Below, piece by piece: positions 26,041 through 39,700 of a stretch of DNA of 64,000 bases (positions are counted from its first letter, which is position 1; every line of letters begins with the position of its first letter). The notes below the pieces were generated by a model that was not told the DNA's origin, made no database searches, and saw only the letters and a list, made by a program, of their open reading frames with translations. The position numbers were made by a program, and so were the translations under genes. This DNA is from Mactra quadrangularis. Its lineage: Eukaryota; Mollusca; Bivalvia; Venerida; Mactridae. Location: positions 9,943,270 through 10,007,269 of the forward strand of contig CM046295.1 in assembly GCA_025267735.1 (NCBI GenBank), read 5' to 3'.

Positions 26041-27949
26041 GTCCGAGCCAGAAACCGGAACTAGGTCACCATTGTTTACCTATTTTTTTACTATGTGCAT
26101 GTACATATAGTACATATACTTAGTCTATGGAGCGCAGACAAGGGCCCGTAACTCGCTCCAAAACTTGTCCTAGCCGAGGCAGTTCGACACCCTGACCGCC
26201 GGGTCGGCGTTCTGCGTTGGGTCCGAGCCAGAAACCGGAACTAGGTCACCATTGTTTACCTATTTTTTTACTATGTGCATGTACATATAGTACATATACA
26301 GAGTCTATGGAGCGTAGACAAGGGCCCGTAACTCGCTCCAAAACCGGTCCTAGCCGGGTCGTTTCGACACCCGGGCCACCGGGTCGGTGTTCTGGGTTGG
26401 GTCCGAGCCAGAAACCGGAACTAGGTCTCCATTGTTTACCTATTTTTTTACTATGTGCATGTACATATAGTACATATACAGAGTCTATGGAGCGTAGACA
26501 AGGGCCCGTAACTCGCCCCAAAACCGGTCCTAGCCGGGGCGGTTCGACACCCTGGCCGCCGGGTCGGCGTTCTGGGTTGGCTCCGAGCCAGAAACCGGAA
26601 CTAGGTCACCATTGTTTACCTATTTTTTTACTATGTGCATGTACATATAGTACATATACAGAGTCTATGGAGCGTAGACAAGGGCCCGTAACTCGCCCCA
26701 AAACCGGTCCTAGCCGGGTCGGTTCGACACCCAGGCCGCCGAGTCGGCGTTCTGGGTTGGGTCTGAGCCAGAAACCGGAACTATGTCACCATTGTTTACC
26801 TATTTTTTAACTATGTACATGTACATATAGTACATATACAGAGTCTATGGAGCGTAGACAAGGGCCCGTAACTCGCCCCAAAACCGGTCCTAGCCGGGTC
26901 GGTTCGACACCCAGGCCGCCGGGTCGGCGTTCTGGGTTGGGTCCGAGCCAGAAACCGGAACTAGGTCACCATTGTTTACCTATTTTTTACTATGTGCATG
27001 TACATATAGTACATATACAGAGTCTATGGAGCGTAGACAAGGGCCCGTAACTCGCCCCAAAACCGGTCCTAGCCGGGTCGGTTTGACACCCAGGCCGCCG
27101 GGTCGGCGTTCTGGGTTGGGTCCGAGCCAGAAACCGGAACTAAGTCACCATTGTTTACCTATTTTTTTACTATGTGCATGTACATATAGTACATATACAG
27201 AGTCTATGGAGCGTAGACAAGGGCCAGTAACTCGCCTCAAAACCGGTCCTAGCCGGGTCGGTTCGACACCCAGGCCGCCGGGTCGGCATTCTGGGTTGGG
27301 TACGAGCCAGAAACCGGAACTAGGTCACCATTGTTTACCTATTTTTTGACTATGTGCATGTACATATAGTACATATACATAGTCTATGGAGCGTAGACAA
27401 GAGCCCGTAACTCGCCCCAAAACCGGTCCTAGCCGGGTCGGTTCGATACCCAGGCCGCCGGGTCGGCGTTCTGGGTTGGGTTCGAGCCAGAAACCGGAAC
27501 TAGGTCACCATTGTTTACCTATATTTTTACTATGTGCATGTACATATAGTACATATACAGAGTCTATGGAGCGTAGACAAGGGCCCGTAACTCGCCCCAA
27601 ATCCGGTCCTAGCCGGTCGGTTCGACACCCAGGCCGCCGGGTCGGCGTTCTTGGTTGGGTCCAAGCCAGTAACCGGAACTAGGTCACCATTGTTTACCAA
27701 TTTTTTTACTATGTGCATGTACATATAGTACATATACAGAGTCTATGGAGCGTAGACAAGGGCCCGTAACTCGCCCCAAAACCGGTCCTAGCCGGGTCGG
27801 TTCGACACCCAGGCCGCCGGGTCGGCGTTCTGGGTTGGGTCCGAGCCAGAAACCAGAACTTGGTCACCATTGTTTACCTATTTTTTTACTATGTGCATGT
27901 ACATATAGTACATATACAGAGTCTATGGAGCGTAGACAAGGGCCCGTAA

Positions 27950-29487
27950 CTAGGTCACCTGATCACCACTTTGCGGCTGGATAATCTCCCCCTGAAAATC
28001 TGGTCTATTTCTCATATAGACATATAGTACAGTAGCCTATACATGCATAAGACTCTACTGAACATGGTGGACCGATTTCGGGCATGACCCGTCACAGCCA
28101 GCCTAACCAGCAATGCCATTGGTCATGTGTCATGGACAGGTCACCCGATCACCACTTTGCCGCTGGATTGTCTCCCCCTGAAAATCTGGTCTATTTCTCA
28201 TATAGACATATAGTACAGTAGGCTATACATGTATATGACTGTACTGATCATGGCGGATTGATTTCTCGCTTGATCGCTCACAGCCAGTCTAACCAGCACT
28301 GCCATTGGTCACGTGTCATGGACTGGTCAGTTGATCACCATTTTGCGGCTGGATTGTCTCCACAGGAAAATCTGGACTATTTCTCATATAGACATATAGT
28401 ACAGTAGCCTATACATGTATATGACTGTACTGAACATGGTGTACAGATTTCGCGCTTGTCGGCTCAGAGCAAGCCTAACCAGCACTGCCATTTGTCATGT
28501 GTCATGAACAGGGCACCCGATCACTACATTGTGGCTGGATTGTCTCCCCCTGAAAATCTGGTCTATTTCTCATATAGACATATAGTACAGTAGCCTATAC
28601 ATGTATATGACTCTACTGAACATGGCGGATTGATTTTGCGCTTGACCGCTCACAGCCTGCCTAACCAGCTCTGCCATTGGTCACGTTTCATGGACAGGTC
28701 ACCCGATCACCACTCTGGGCTGGATTATCTCCCCCTGAAAATCTGGTCTATTTCTCATATCGACATATAGTACATTAGCCTATACATGTATATGACTCTA
28801 CTGGACATGGTGGACCAATTTCGCGATTGACCCCTCACAGCCAGCCTAACCAGAACTGCTATCGGTCAGGTTTCATGGACAGGTCACCCGATCACCACTT
28901 TGTGGCTGTATTGTCTCCCCCTGAAAATCTGGTCAATTTCTCATATAGACATAAAGTTCCGTAGGCTATACATGTAAATGACTGTACTGAACAAGGCGGA
29001 CCAATTTCGCGCTTAACCACTCACAGCCAGCCTAACCAGCACTGCCATTGGTCATGTGTGATGGACAGGTCATCCGATCACCACTTTGTGGCTGGATTGT
29101 CTCCCCCTAAAAGTCTGGTCTTTTTCTCATATAGACATGTAGTACAGTAGCCTATACATGTATATGACTCTATTGAACATGGCGAACCGATTTCGCGCTT
29201 GACTGCTAACAGCCTTTCTATCCAGCACTGCCATTGGTCACGTGTCATGGACAGGTCATCCGATCACAACTTTGCGGCTGGATTGTCTCCCCCTGAAAAT
29301 TTGGTCTATTTCTCATATAGACATATAGTACAGTAGGCTATACATGTATATGACTGTACTGAACATGGCGGACCGATTTCGTGCTTGACCTCTCACAGCC
29401 AGCCTAAGCAGCACTGCAATTGGTCATGTGTCATGGACAGGTCACCCAATCACCATTTTGCGGCTGGATTGTCTCCCCCTGAAAATC
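27950..29487 (+). repeat. 186-bp satellite family A, block 3 (+ orientation)
   Basis: About 8.3 family A units in the plus orientation. The switch from family B runs through GTAACTAGGTCACCTGATCA. The octamer AGGTCACC is present in both units, so the join looks like recombination at short homology. Units here are more diverged than in blocks 1 and 2, for example CATGTG or CATGAA in place of CACGTG. The block stops in mid-unit after CCCCTGAAAATC. Confidence 0.9.
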
Positions 29488-29497
29488 AGATACCAGA
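29488..29497. other. orientation-switch point of family A
   Basis: To the left, family A runs on the plus strand up to CCCCTGAAAATC. To the right, from TAGGCTGGCTG, it runs on the minus strand for more than 25 kb. About ten bases (AGATACCAGA) belong cleanly to neither arm; ACCAGA also occurs in the minus-oriented unit, so they may be templated filler. Just to the right, GGCTGGCTGTT is followed by a near-copy GGATGGCTGTT, a small local duplication. Confidence 0.85.
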
Positions 29498-31950
29498 TAG
29501 GCTGGCTGTTAGGATGGCTGTTATCGGTCAAGCACGAAATCGATTTGCCATGTTAAGTAGAGTCATATATATGTACAATGTATAAGCTAATGTACTATAT
29601 GTCTATATGAGAAATAGACCAGATTTTCAGGCGGAGACAATCCAGCCGCAAAGTGTTGATCAGGTGACCTGTCTATGACACGTGACAAATGGCAGTGCTG
29701 GTTAGGCTGGCTCTGAGCGGTGAAGCGTGAAATCAGTCCGCCATTTTCAGTAGAGTCATATACATGTATAGGCTACTGTACTATATGTCTATATGAGAAA
29801 TAGACCAGATTTTCAGGGGAAGAATATACAGCTACAAAGTGGTGATCAGGTGCCCTGTCCATGACACGTGACCAATGGCAGTGCTGGTTAGGCTGGCTGT
29901 GAGCAGTCAAGCGCGAAATCGGTCCGCCATGTTCAGTAGAGTCATATACACGTATAGGCTACTGTACTATATGTCTATATGAGAAATAGACCCGATTTTT
30001 AGGGGGAGACAATCCAGCCGCAAAGTGGTGATCGGGTGACCTGTCCATGACCTGTGACCAATGGCAGTGCTGGTTAGGCTGGCTGTGAGCGGTAAAGCGC
30101 GAAATCGGTCTGCCATGTTCAGTACAGTCATATACATGTATAGCCTACTGTACTATATGTCTATATGAGCAATAGACCAGATTTTCAGGGGGAGACAATC
30201 CAGCTGCAGAAAGGTGATTGGGTGACCTGTCGATGACACATGACCAATGGAAGTGCTGGTTAGGCTGGCTATGAGCGGTCAAGTGCGAAATCGGTCTGCC
30301 ATGTTCAGTAGAGTCATATACATGTATAGGCTGCTGTACTATTATGTCTATATGAGAAATAGACCAGATTTTCAGGGGGAGACAATCCTGCCGCAAAGTG
30401 GTGATCGGGTGACCTGTCCATGAAACGTGACCAATGGCAGCTGCTGGTTAGGCTAGCTGTGAGCGGTCAAGCGCAAATCGTTCCGCCCGCCATGTTAAGT
30501 ACAGTCATATACATGTATAGGCTACTATATATGTCTACATGAGAAATAGACCAGATTTACAGGGGGAGACAATCCAGCGACAAAGTGGTGTTCGGGTGAC
30601 CTGTCTATGACACGTGATCAATGGCAGTGCAGGTTAGACTGGCTGTGTGTGGTCTAGCGCGAAATCAGTCCGCCATGTTCAGTAGAGTCATATACATGTA
30701 TAGGCTACTGTACTATATGTCTATATGAGAAATAGACCAGATTTTCAGGGGGAGACAATCCAGCCGCAAAGTGGTGATCGGGTGACCTGTCCATGACATG
30801 TGACCAATGGCAGTGCTGGTTAGGCTTGCTGTGAGCGGTCAAGCGCAAATCTGTCCGCCTGCCATGTTCAGTACAGTCATATACATGTATAGGCTACTGT
30901 ACTATATGTCTATATGAGAAAAAGAACAGATTTTCAGGGGGAGACAATCCAGCCGCAAAGTGTTGATCGGGTGACCTGTCCATGACAACTGACCAATGGC
31001 AGTGCTGGTTGCGCTGGCTTTGAGCGGTCAAGGGCAAATCGGTCCGCCCACCATGTTCAGTACAGTCATGTACATGTATAGGCTACTGTACTATATGTCT
31101 ATTTGAGAAATAGACCAGATTTTCAGGGGGAGACAATCCAGCCGCAAAGTGGTGATCGGGTGACCTGTCCATGAAACGTGACAAATGGCAGAGCTGGTGA
31201 GGCTGGCTGTGAGCGGTCAAGAGCAAAATCAGTCCACCATGTTCAGTACAGTCATATACATGTATAGCCTACTTTACTATATGTCTATATGAGAAATTGA
31301 CCAGATTTTCAAGGGGAGACAATCCAGCCGCAAAGTGGTGATCGGGTGACCTGTTCATGATACGTGACCAATGGCAGTGCGTGATCAAGCGCGAAATCGG
31401 TCCACCATGTTCAGTAGAGACATATACATGTATAGGCTACTGTACTATATATCTATATGAGAAATAGACCAGATTTTCAGGGGGAGATATTCCAGCCGCA
31501 AAGTGGTAATCGGGTGAACTGTCCATGACACGTGACCAATGGCAGTGCTGGTTAGGCTGGCTCTGAGTTAGGAAGCGCGAAATCGGATCACCATGTTCAG
31601 TACATTCATATACATGTATAGGTTACTGTACTATATGTCTATATGAGAAATAGACCAGATTTTCAGGGGGAGACAATCCAGCCGCAAAGTAGTGATCGGA
31701 TGACCTGTCCCTGACACGTGACCAATGGCAGTGCTGGTTAGGCTGGCTGTGAGAGGTCAAGCGCGAAATTGATCCGCCATGTTCATAAGAGTCATATACA
31801 TGTATAGGCTACTGTATTATATGTCTATATAAGTAATAGAACAGATTTTCAGGGGGAGACAATCCTGCCGCAAAGTGGTGATCAGATGACCTGTCCATGA
31901 CAAGTGAACAATGGCAGTGCTGGTTAGGCTGGCTGTGAGTAGTCAAGCGT

Positions 31951-32700
31951 GAAATGGGTCCGCCATATTCAGTAGAGTCATATACATGTATAGGCTACTG
32001 TACTATATGTCTATATGAGAAATAGACCAGATTTTCAGGGGTAGACAATCCAGCGGCAAAGTGGTGATCGGGTGACCTGTCCATGACACGTGACCAATGG
32101 CAGTGCTGGTTAGGCTGGCTGTGAGTGGTCAAGCGCGAAATGGGTCCGCCATATTCAGTAGAGTCATATACATGTATAGGTTACTGTACTATATGTCTAT
32201 ATGAGAAATAGACCAGATTTTCAGGGGGAGACAATCCAGCCGCAAAGTGGTGATCGGGTGACCTGTCCATGACATGTGACCAATGGCAGTGCTGGTTAGG
32301 CTTGCTGTGAGCGGTCAAGCGCAAATCTGTCCGCCTGCCATGTTCAGTACAGTCATATACATGTATAGGCTACTGTACTATATGTCTATATGAGAAAAAG
32401 AACAGATTTTCAGGGGGAGACAATCCAGCCGCAAAGTGTTGATCGGGTGACCTGTCCATGACAACTGACCAATGGCAGTGCTGGTTGCGCTGGCTTTGAG
32501 CGGTCAAGGGCAAATCGGTCCGCCCACCATGTTCAGTACAGTCATGTACATGTATAGGCTACTGTACTATATGTCTATATGAGAAACAGACCAGATTTTC
32601 AGGGGGAGACAATCCAGCCGCAAAGTGTTGATCGGGTGACCTGTCCATGACACGTGACCAATGGCAGTGCTGGTTAGGCTGGCTGTGAGCGGTCAAGCGC
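31951..32700 (-). repeat. 750-bp family A higher-order repeat, copy 1
   Basis: Four units that repeat at a constant +750 offset. Shared variants in order are GAAATGGGTCCGCCATATTC, GGGGTAGACAATCCAGCGGC, GGCTTGCTGTGAG, GAAAAAGAACAG, GACAACTGACC and GGTTGCGCTGGC. An older, incomplete relative with the last four variants lies at about 30770-31090. Confidence 0.88.
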
Positions 32701-33450
32701 GAAATGGGTCCGCCATATTCAGTAGAGTCATATACATGTATATGCTACTGTACTATATGTCTATATGAGAAATAGACCAGATTTTCAGGGGTAGACAATC
32801 CAGCGGCAAAGTGGTGATCGGGTGACCTGTCCATGACACGTGACCAATGGCAGTGCTGGTTAGGCTGGCTGTGAGTGGTCAAGCGCGAAATGGGTCCGCC
32901 ATATTCAGTAGAGTCATATACATGTATAGGCTACTGTACTATATGTCTATATGAGAAATAGACCAGATTTTCAGGGGGAGACAATCCAGCCGCAAAGTGG
33001 TGATCGGGTGACCTGTCCATGACATGTGACCAATGGCAGTGCTGGTTAGGCTTGCTGTGAGCGGTCAAGCGCAAATCTGTCCGCCTGCCATGTTCAGTAC
33101 AGTCATATACATGTATAGGCTACTGTACTATATGTCTATATGAGAAAAAGAACAGATTTTCAGGGGGAGACAATCCAGCCGCAAAGTGTTGATCGGGTGA
33201 CCTGTCCATGACAACTGACCAATGGCAGTGCTGGTTGCGCTGGCTTTGAGCGGTCAAGGGCAAATCGGTCCGCCCACCATGTTCAGTACAGTCATGTACA
33301 TGTATAGGCTACTGTACTATATGTCTATATGAGAAACAGACCAGATTTTCAGGGGGAGACAATCCAGCCGCAAAGTGTTGATCGGGTGACCTGTCCATGA
33401 CACGTGACCAATGGCAGTGCTGGTTAGGCTGGCTGTGAGCGGTCAAGCGC
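32701..33450 (-). repeat. 750-bp family A higher-order repeat, copy 2
   Basis: The second copy, nearly identical to 31951-32700. After 33450 the sequence continues with a different variant (CCATATTCATTAGAG), which marks the start of the 3.35-kb duplication. Confidence 0.88.
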
Positions 33451-33454
33451 GAAA

Positions 33455-36400
33455 TGGGTCCGCCATATTCATTAGAGTCATATCCATTTTTAGCCTACTG
33501 TACGATATGTCTATATGAGAAATAGACCAGATTTTCAGGGGGAGACAATCCAGCCGCAAAGTGGTGATCGGGTGACCTGTCCATGACACGTGACCAATGG
33601 CAGTGCTGGTTAGGCTGGCTGTGAGCGGTCAAGCGCGAAATCGTTCCCCCATGTTCAGTAGAGTCATATACATGTATAGGCTCCGGTATTATATGTCTAT
33701 ATGAGAAATAGACCAGATTTTCAGGGGGAGACAATCCAGCCGCAAAAAGGTGATCGGGTGACCTGTCCATGACACATGACCAATGGAAGTGCTGGTTAGG
33801 CTGGCTGTGAGCGGTCAAGTTCGAAATCGGTCTGCCATGTTCAGTACAGTCATATACATGTATAGGCTACTATACTATTATGTCTATATGAGAAAAAGAC
33901 CAGATTTTCAGGGGGAGACAATCCAGCCGCAAAGTGTTGATCGGGTGACCTGTCTATGACACGTGACCAATGGCAGTGCTGGTTAGGCTGGCTGTGAGCG
34001 GTCAAGAGCGAAATCAGTCCGACATGTTCAGTAGAGTCATATACATATATAGGCTACTGTACTATATGTCTATATGAGAAATCGATCAGATTTTCAGGGG
34101 GAGACAATCCAGCCGCAAAGTTGTGATCGGGTGACCTGTCCATGAAACGTGACAAATGGCAGAGCTGGTGAGGCTGGCTGTGAGCGGTCAAGAGCAAAAT
34201 CAGTCCACCATGTTCAGTACAGTCATATACATGTATAGCCTACTTAACTATATGTCTATATGAGAAATTGACCAGATTTTCAAGGGGAGACAATCCAGCC
34301 GCAAAGTGGTGATCGGGTGACCTGTTCATGATACGTGACCAATGGCAGTGCTGGTTAGGCTGGCTGTGAGTAATCAAGCGCGAAATCGGTCCACCATGTT
34401 CAGTAGAGACATATACATGTATAGGCTACTGTACTATATATCTATATGAGAAATAGACCAGATTTTCAGGGGGAGACATTCCAGCCGCAAAGTGGTGATC
34501 GGGTGAACTGTCCATGACACGTGACCAATGGCAGTGCTCGTTAGGCTGGCTCTGAGTTAGGAAGCGCGAAATCGGATCACCATGTTCAGTACATTCATAT
34601 ACATGTATAGGTTACTGTACTATATGAGAAATAGACCAGATTTTCAGGGGGAGACAATCCAGCCGCAAAGAAGTGATCGGATGACCTGTCCCTGACACCT
34701 GACCAATGGCAGTGCTGGTAAGGCTGGCTGTGAGAGGTCAAGCGCGAAATTGATACGCCATGTTCATAAAAGTCATATACATGTATAGGCTACTGTATTA
34801 TATGTCTATATGAGTAATAGAACAGATTTTCAGGGGGAGACAATCCTGCCGCAAAGAGGTGATCGGGTGACCTGTCCATGACACATGACCAATGGAAGTG
34901 TTGGTTAGGTAGGCTGTGAGCAGTCAAGTGCGAAATCAATCCGCCATGTTCAGTAGATTCATATACATGTATAGGCTACTGTACTAAATGTCTATATGAG
35001 AAATAGACCAGATATTCAGGGGGAGACAATCCAGCTGCAAAGTGGTGATCGGGTGACCTGTCCATGACTGTTGACTAATGGAAGTGCTGGTTAGGCTGGC
35101 TCTGAGCGGTCAAGCGCGAAATCACTCCGCCATGTTCAGTAGAGTCATTTACGTGTATAGGCTACTGTACTATATGTCTATATGAGAAATAGACAAGATT
35201 TTCAGGGGGAGACAATCCAGCCGCAAAGTGGGGACCAGGTTACCTGTCCATGATACGTGACCAATGGCAGTGCTGGTTAAGCTTGCTGTGGGCGGTCAAG
35301 CGCAAAATCAATCCGCCATGTTCAGTAGAGTCATATACATGTATAGGCTACTGTGCTATATAACTATATGAGAAATAGACCAGATTTTCAGGCGGAGACA
35401 ATCTAGCTGCAAAGTGGTGATGGGGTGACCTGTCCATGACACGTGACCAATAGCAGTGCTGGTTAGGCTGGCGGTAAGTGGTCAAGCGCAAATCGGTCCG
35501 CCTGCCATGTTCAGTAGAGTCATATACATGTATAGCCTACTGTACTATATATCTATATGAGAAAAAGACCAGATTATCAGGGGGAGACAATCCAGCGGCA
35601 AAGTGGTGATCAGGTGACCTGTCCATGACACATGACCAATGGCATTCCTGGTTAGGCTGGCTGTGAGCTAGTAAGCTCAAAATTGTTCAGCCATGTTCAG
35701 TAGAGTCATATACATGTATAAGCTACTGTACTATATGTCTATATGAGAAATAGACCAGATTTTCAGTGGGAGACAATCCAGCCGCAAAGTGTTGATCGGG
35801 TGACCTGTCCATGACACGTGAACAATGGCAGTGCTGGTTAAGCTGGCTGTGAGCGGTCAACCGCAAAATCGGTCCGCCATGTTCAGTAGAGTCATATACA
35901 TGTATAGACTACTGTACAATATGTCTATATGAGAAATAGACAAGATTTTCATGTGGAGACAATCCAGCCGCAAAGTGGTGATCAACTGACCTGTCCATGA
36001 CACGTGACCAATGGCAGTGCTGGTTAGACGGGCTGTGAGAGATCAAGCACGAAATCAATCCGCCATGATCAGTACAGTCATATACATGTACAGCCTACTG
36101 CACAATATGTCTAAATGAGAAATAGACCAGATTTTCAGGGGGAGACAATCCAGCCGCAGAGTGGTGATCGGGTGACCTGTTCCAGACATGTTACCAATGG
36201 CATTGCTGGTTAGGCTCGCTGTGAGTAGTCATGCGCGAAATGGGTCTGCCATGTTCAGTAGAGTCATATACATGTATAGGCTACTGTACTATATGTCTAT
36301 ATGAGAAATAGCCGATATTTTTAGGGTGAGACAATCCAGCCGCAAAGTGGTGATCTGGTGACCTGTCCATGACAGGTGACCAATGGCAGTGCTGGTTAGG

Positions 36401-36798
36401 CTGGCTGTGAGAGGTCAAGCACAAAATCGGTCTGCCATGTTCAGTAGAGTCATATACATGTATAGGCTACTGTACTTTATGTCTATATGAGAAATAGACC
36501 AGATTTTCAGGGGTAGACAATCCAGCCACAAAGTGGTGATCGGGTGAACTGTTCACGACACGTGACCAAGGGCAGTGCTGGTTAGGCTGGCTGTGAGCGG
36601 TCAAGCGCGAAATCAGTCCGAAATGTTCAGTAGAGTGATATACATGTATAGGATACTGTACTATATGTCTATATGAGAAACAGACCAGATTTTCAGGGGG
36701 AGACAATCCAACCACAAAGTGGTGATCGGGTGACCTGTCCATGACACGTGAACAATGCCAGTGCTGGTTAGGCTGGCTGTGAGCGGTCAAGCGCGAAA
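33455..36798 (-). repeat. 3.35-kb family A tandem duplication, copy 1
   Basis: About 18 units. It starts with a distinctive unit (CATATCCATTTTTAGCC at ~33479) and repeats at offset 3344 until ~34624. From there the offset is 3352, because copy 1 has lost 8 bp (TGTCTATA) in one unit. Over most of the length the copies look identical by eye. The breakpoint lies near CAAGCGCGAAAT, a sequence in most units, as expected for unequal crossover. Confidence 0.92.
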
Positions 36799-39700
36799 TG
36801 GGTCCGCCATATTCATTAGAGTCATATCCATTTTTAGCCTACTGTACGATATGTCTATATGAGAAATAGACCAGATTTTCAGGGGGAGACAATCCAGCCG
36901 CAAAGTGGTGATCGGGTGACCTGTCCATGACACGTGACCAATGGCAGTGCTGGTTAGGCTGGCTGTGAGCGGTCAAGCGCGAAATCGTTCCCCCATGTTC
37001 AGTAGAGTCATATACATGTATAGGCTCCGGTATTATATGTCTATATGAGAAATAGACCAGATTTTCAGGGGGAGACAATCCAGCCGCAAAAAGGTGATCG
37101 GGTGACCTGTCCATGACACATGACCAATGGAAGTGCTGGTTAGGCTGGCTGTGAGCGGTCAAGTTCGAAATCGGTCTGCCATGTTCAGTACAGTCATATA
37201 CATGTATAGGCTACTATACTATTATGTCTATATGAGAAAAAGACCAGATTTTCAGGGGGAGACAATCCAGCCGCAAAGTGTTGATCGGGTGACCTGTCTA
37301 TGACACGTGACCAATGGCAGTGCTGGTTAGGCTGGCTGTGAGCGGTCAAGAGCGAAATCAGTCCGACATGTTCAGTAGAGTCATATACATATATAGGCTA
37401 CTGTACTATATGTCTATATGAGAAATCGATCAGATTTTCAGGGGGAGACAATCCAGCCGCAAAGTTGTGATCGGGTGACCTGTCCATGAAACGTGACAAA
37501 TGGCAGAGCTGGTGAGGCTGGCTGTGAGCGGTCAAGAGCAAAATCAGTCCACCATGTTCAGTACAGTCATATACATGTATAGCCTACTTAACTATATGTC
37601 TATATGAGAAATTGACCAGATTTTCAAGGGGAGACAATCCAGCCGCAAAGTGGTGATCGGGTGACCTGTTCATGATACGTGACCAATGGCAGTGCTGGTT
37701 AGGCTGGCTGTGAGTAATCAAGCGCGAAATCGGTCCACCATGTTCAGTAGAGACATATACATGTATAGGCTACTGTACTATATATCTATATGAGAAATAG
37801 ACCAGATTTTCAGGGGGAGACATTCCAGCCGCAAAGTGGTGATCGGGTGAACTGTCCATGACACGTGACCAATGGCAGTGCTCGTTAGGCTGGCTCTGAG
37901 TTAGGAAGCGCGAAATCGGATCACCATGTTCAGTAGATTCATATACATGTATAGGCTACTGTACTAAATGTCTATATGAGAAATAGACCAGATTTTCAGG
38001 GGGAGACAATCCAGCCGCAAAGAAGTGATCGGATGACCTGTCCCTGACACCTGACCAATGGCAGTGCTGGTAAGGCTGGCTGTGAGAGGTCAAGCGCGAA
38101 ATTGATACGCCATGTTCATAAAAGTCATATACATGTATAGGCTACTGTATTATATGTCTATATGAGTAATAGAACAGATTTTCAGGGGGAGACAATCCTG
38201 CCGCAAAGAGGTGATCGGGTGACCTGTCCATGACACATGACCAATGGAAGTGTTGGTTAGGTAGGCTGTGAGCAGTCAAGTGCGAAATCAATCCGCCATG
38301 TTCAGTAGATTCATATACATGTATAGGCTACTGTACTAAATGTCTATATGAGAAATAGACCAGATATTCAGGGGGAGACAATCCAGCTGCAAAGTGGTGA
38401 TCGGGTGACCTGTCCATGACTGTTGACTAATGGAAGTGCTGGTTAGGCTGGCTCTGAGCGGTCAAGCGCGAAATCACTCCGCCATGTTCAGTAGAGTCAT
38501 TTACGTGTATAGGCTACTGTACTATATGTCTATATGAGAAATAGACAAGATTTTCAGGGGGAGACAATCCAGCCGCAAAGTGGGGACCAGGTTACCTGTC
38601 CATGATACGTGACCAATGGCAGTGCTGGTTAAGCTTGCTGTGGGCGGTCAAGCGCAAAATCAATCCGCCATGTTCAGTAGAGTCATATACATGTATAGGC
38701 TACTGTGCTATATAACTATATGAGAAATAGACCAGATTTTCAGGCGGAGACAATCTAGCTGCAAAGTGGTGATGGGGTGACCTGTCCATGACACGTGACC
38801 AATAGCAGTGCTGGTTAGGCTGGCGGTAAGTGGTCAAGCGCAAATCGGTCCGCCTGCCATGTTCAGTAGAGTCATATACATGTATAGCCTACTGTACTAT
38901 ATATCTATATGAGAAAAAGACCAGATTATCAGGGGGAGACAATCCAGCGGCAAAGTGGTGATCAGGTGACCTGTCCATGACACATGACCAATGGCATTCC
39001 TGGTTAGGCTGGCTGTGAGCTAGTAAGCTCAAAATTGTTCAGCCATGTTCAGTAGAGTCATATACATGTATAAGCTACTGTACTATATGTCTATATGAGA
39101 AATAGACCAGATTTTCAGTGGGAGACAATCCAGCCGCAAAGTGTTGATCGGGTGACCTGTCCATGACACGTGAACAATGGCAGTGCTGGTTAAGCTGGCT
39201 GTGAGCGGTCAACCGCAAAATCGGTCCGCCATGTTCAGTAGAGTCATATACATGTATAGACTACTGTACAATATGTCTATATGAGAAATAGACAAGATTT
39301 TCATGTGGAGACAATCCAGCCGCAAAGTGGTGATCAACTGACCTGTCCATGACACGTGACCAATGGCAGTGCTGGTTAGACGGGCTGTGAGAGATCAAGC
39401 ACGAAATCAATCCGCCATGATCAGTACAGTCATATACATGTACAGCCTACTGCACAATATGTCTAAATGAGAAATAGACCAGATTTTCAGGGGGAGACAA
39501 TCCAGCCGCAGAGTGGTGATCGGGTGACCTGTTCCAGACATGTTACCAATGGCATTGCTGGTTAGGCTCGCTGTGAGTAGTCATGCGCGAAATGGGTCTG
39601 CCATGTTCAGTAGAGTCATATACATGTATAGGCTACTGTACTATATGTCTATATGAGAAATAGCCGATATTTTTAGGGTGAGACAATCCAGCCGCAAAGT

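Larger units (their letters stand above)
5644..27949 (+). repeat. 180-bp satellite family B, main array (~124 units)
   Basis: About 22.3 kb of uninterrupted head-to-tail units with an almost invariant 180-bp spacing. Landmarks per unit are GTCTATGGAGCGTAGAC (a 5-bp-stem hairpin), CGCCCCAAAACCGGTCC, GGGTCGGTTCGACACCC, CCGCCGGGTCGGCG, CCGAGCCAGAAACCGG, AACTAGGTCACC, a T7 run, and GCATGTACATATAGTACATA. Units differ from consensus by a few percent. Because 180 is 60 codons, the plus strand stays open for long stretches (the longest, 823 codons, is 23427-25898). About 30 open segments are needed to cover family B, with breaks from stops and single-base indels (for example near 8151, 9762 and 12306). 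I see no promoter, splice or initiation context that would make it a gene. Diagnostic variants recur at whole-unit offsets, showing higher-order turnover. Confidence 0.95.

Noticed and set aside
5644..27949. CRISPR-like array
   Set aside because: Units are 180 bp, contiguous and homologous along their whole length. There are no unique spacers or cas genes, and the context is eukaryotic.
29385..29585. 66-codon frame crossing the inversion point
   Set aside because: It simply reads across the junction of the two array arms; no independent support.
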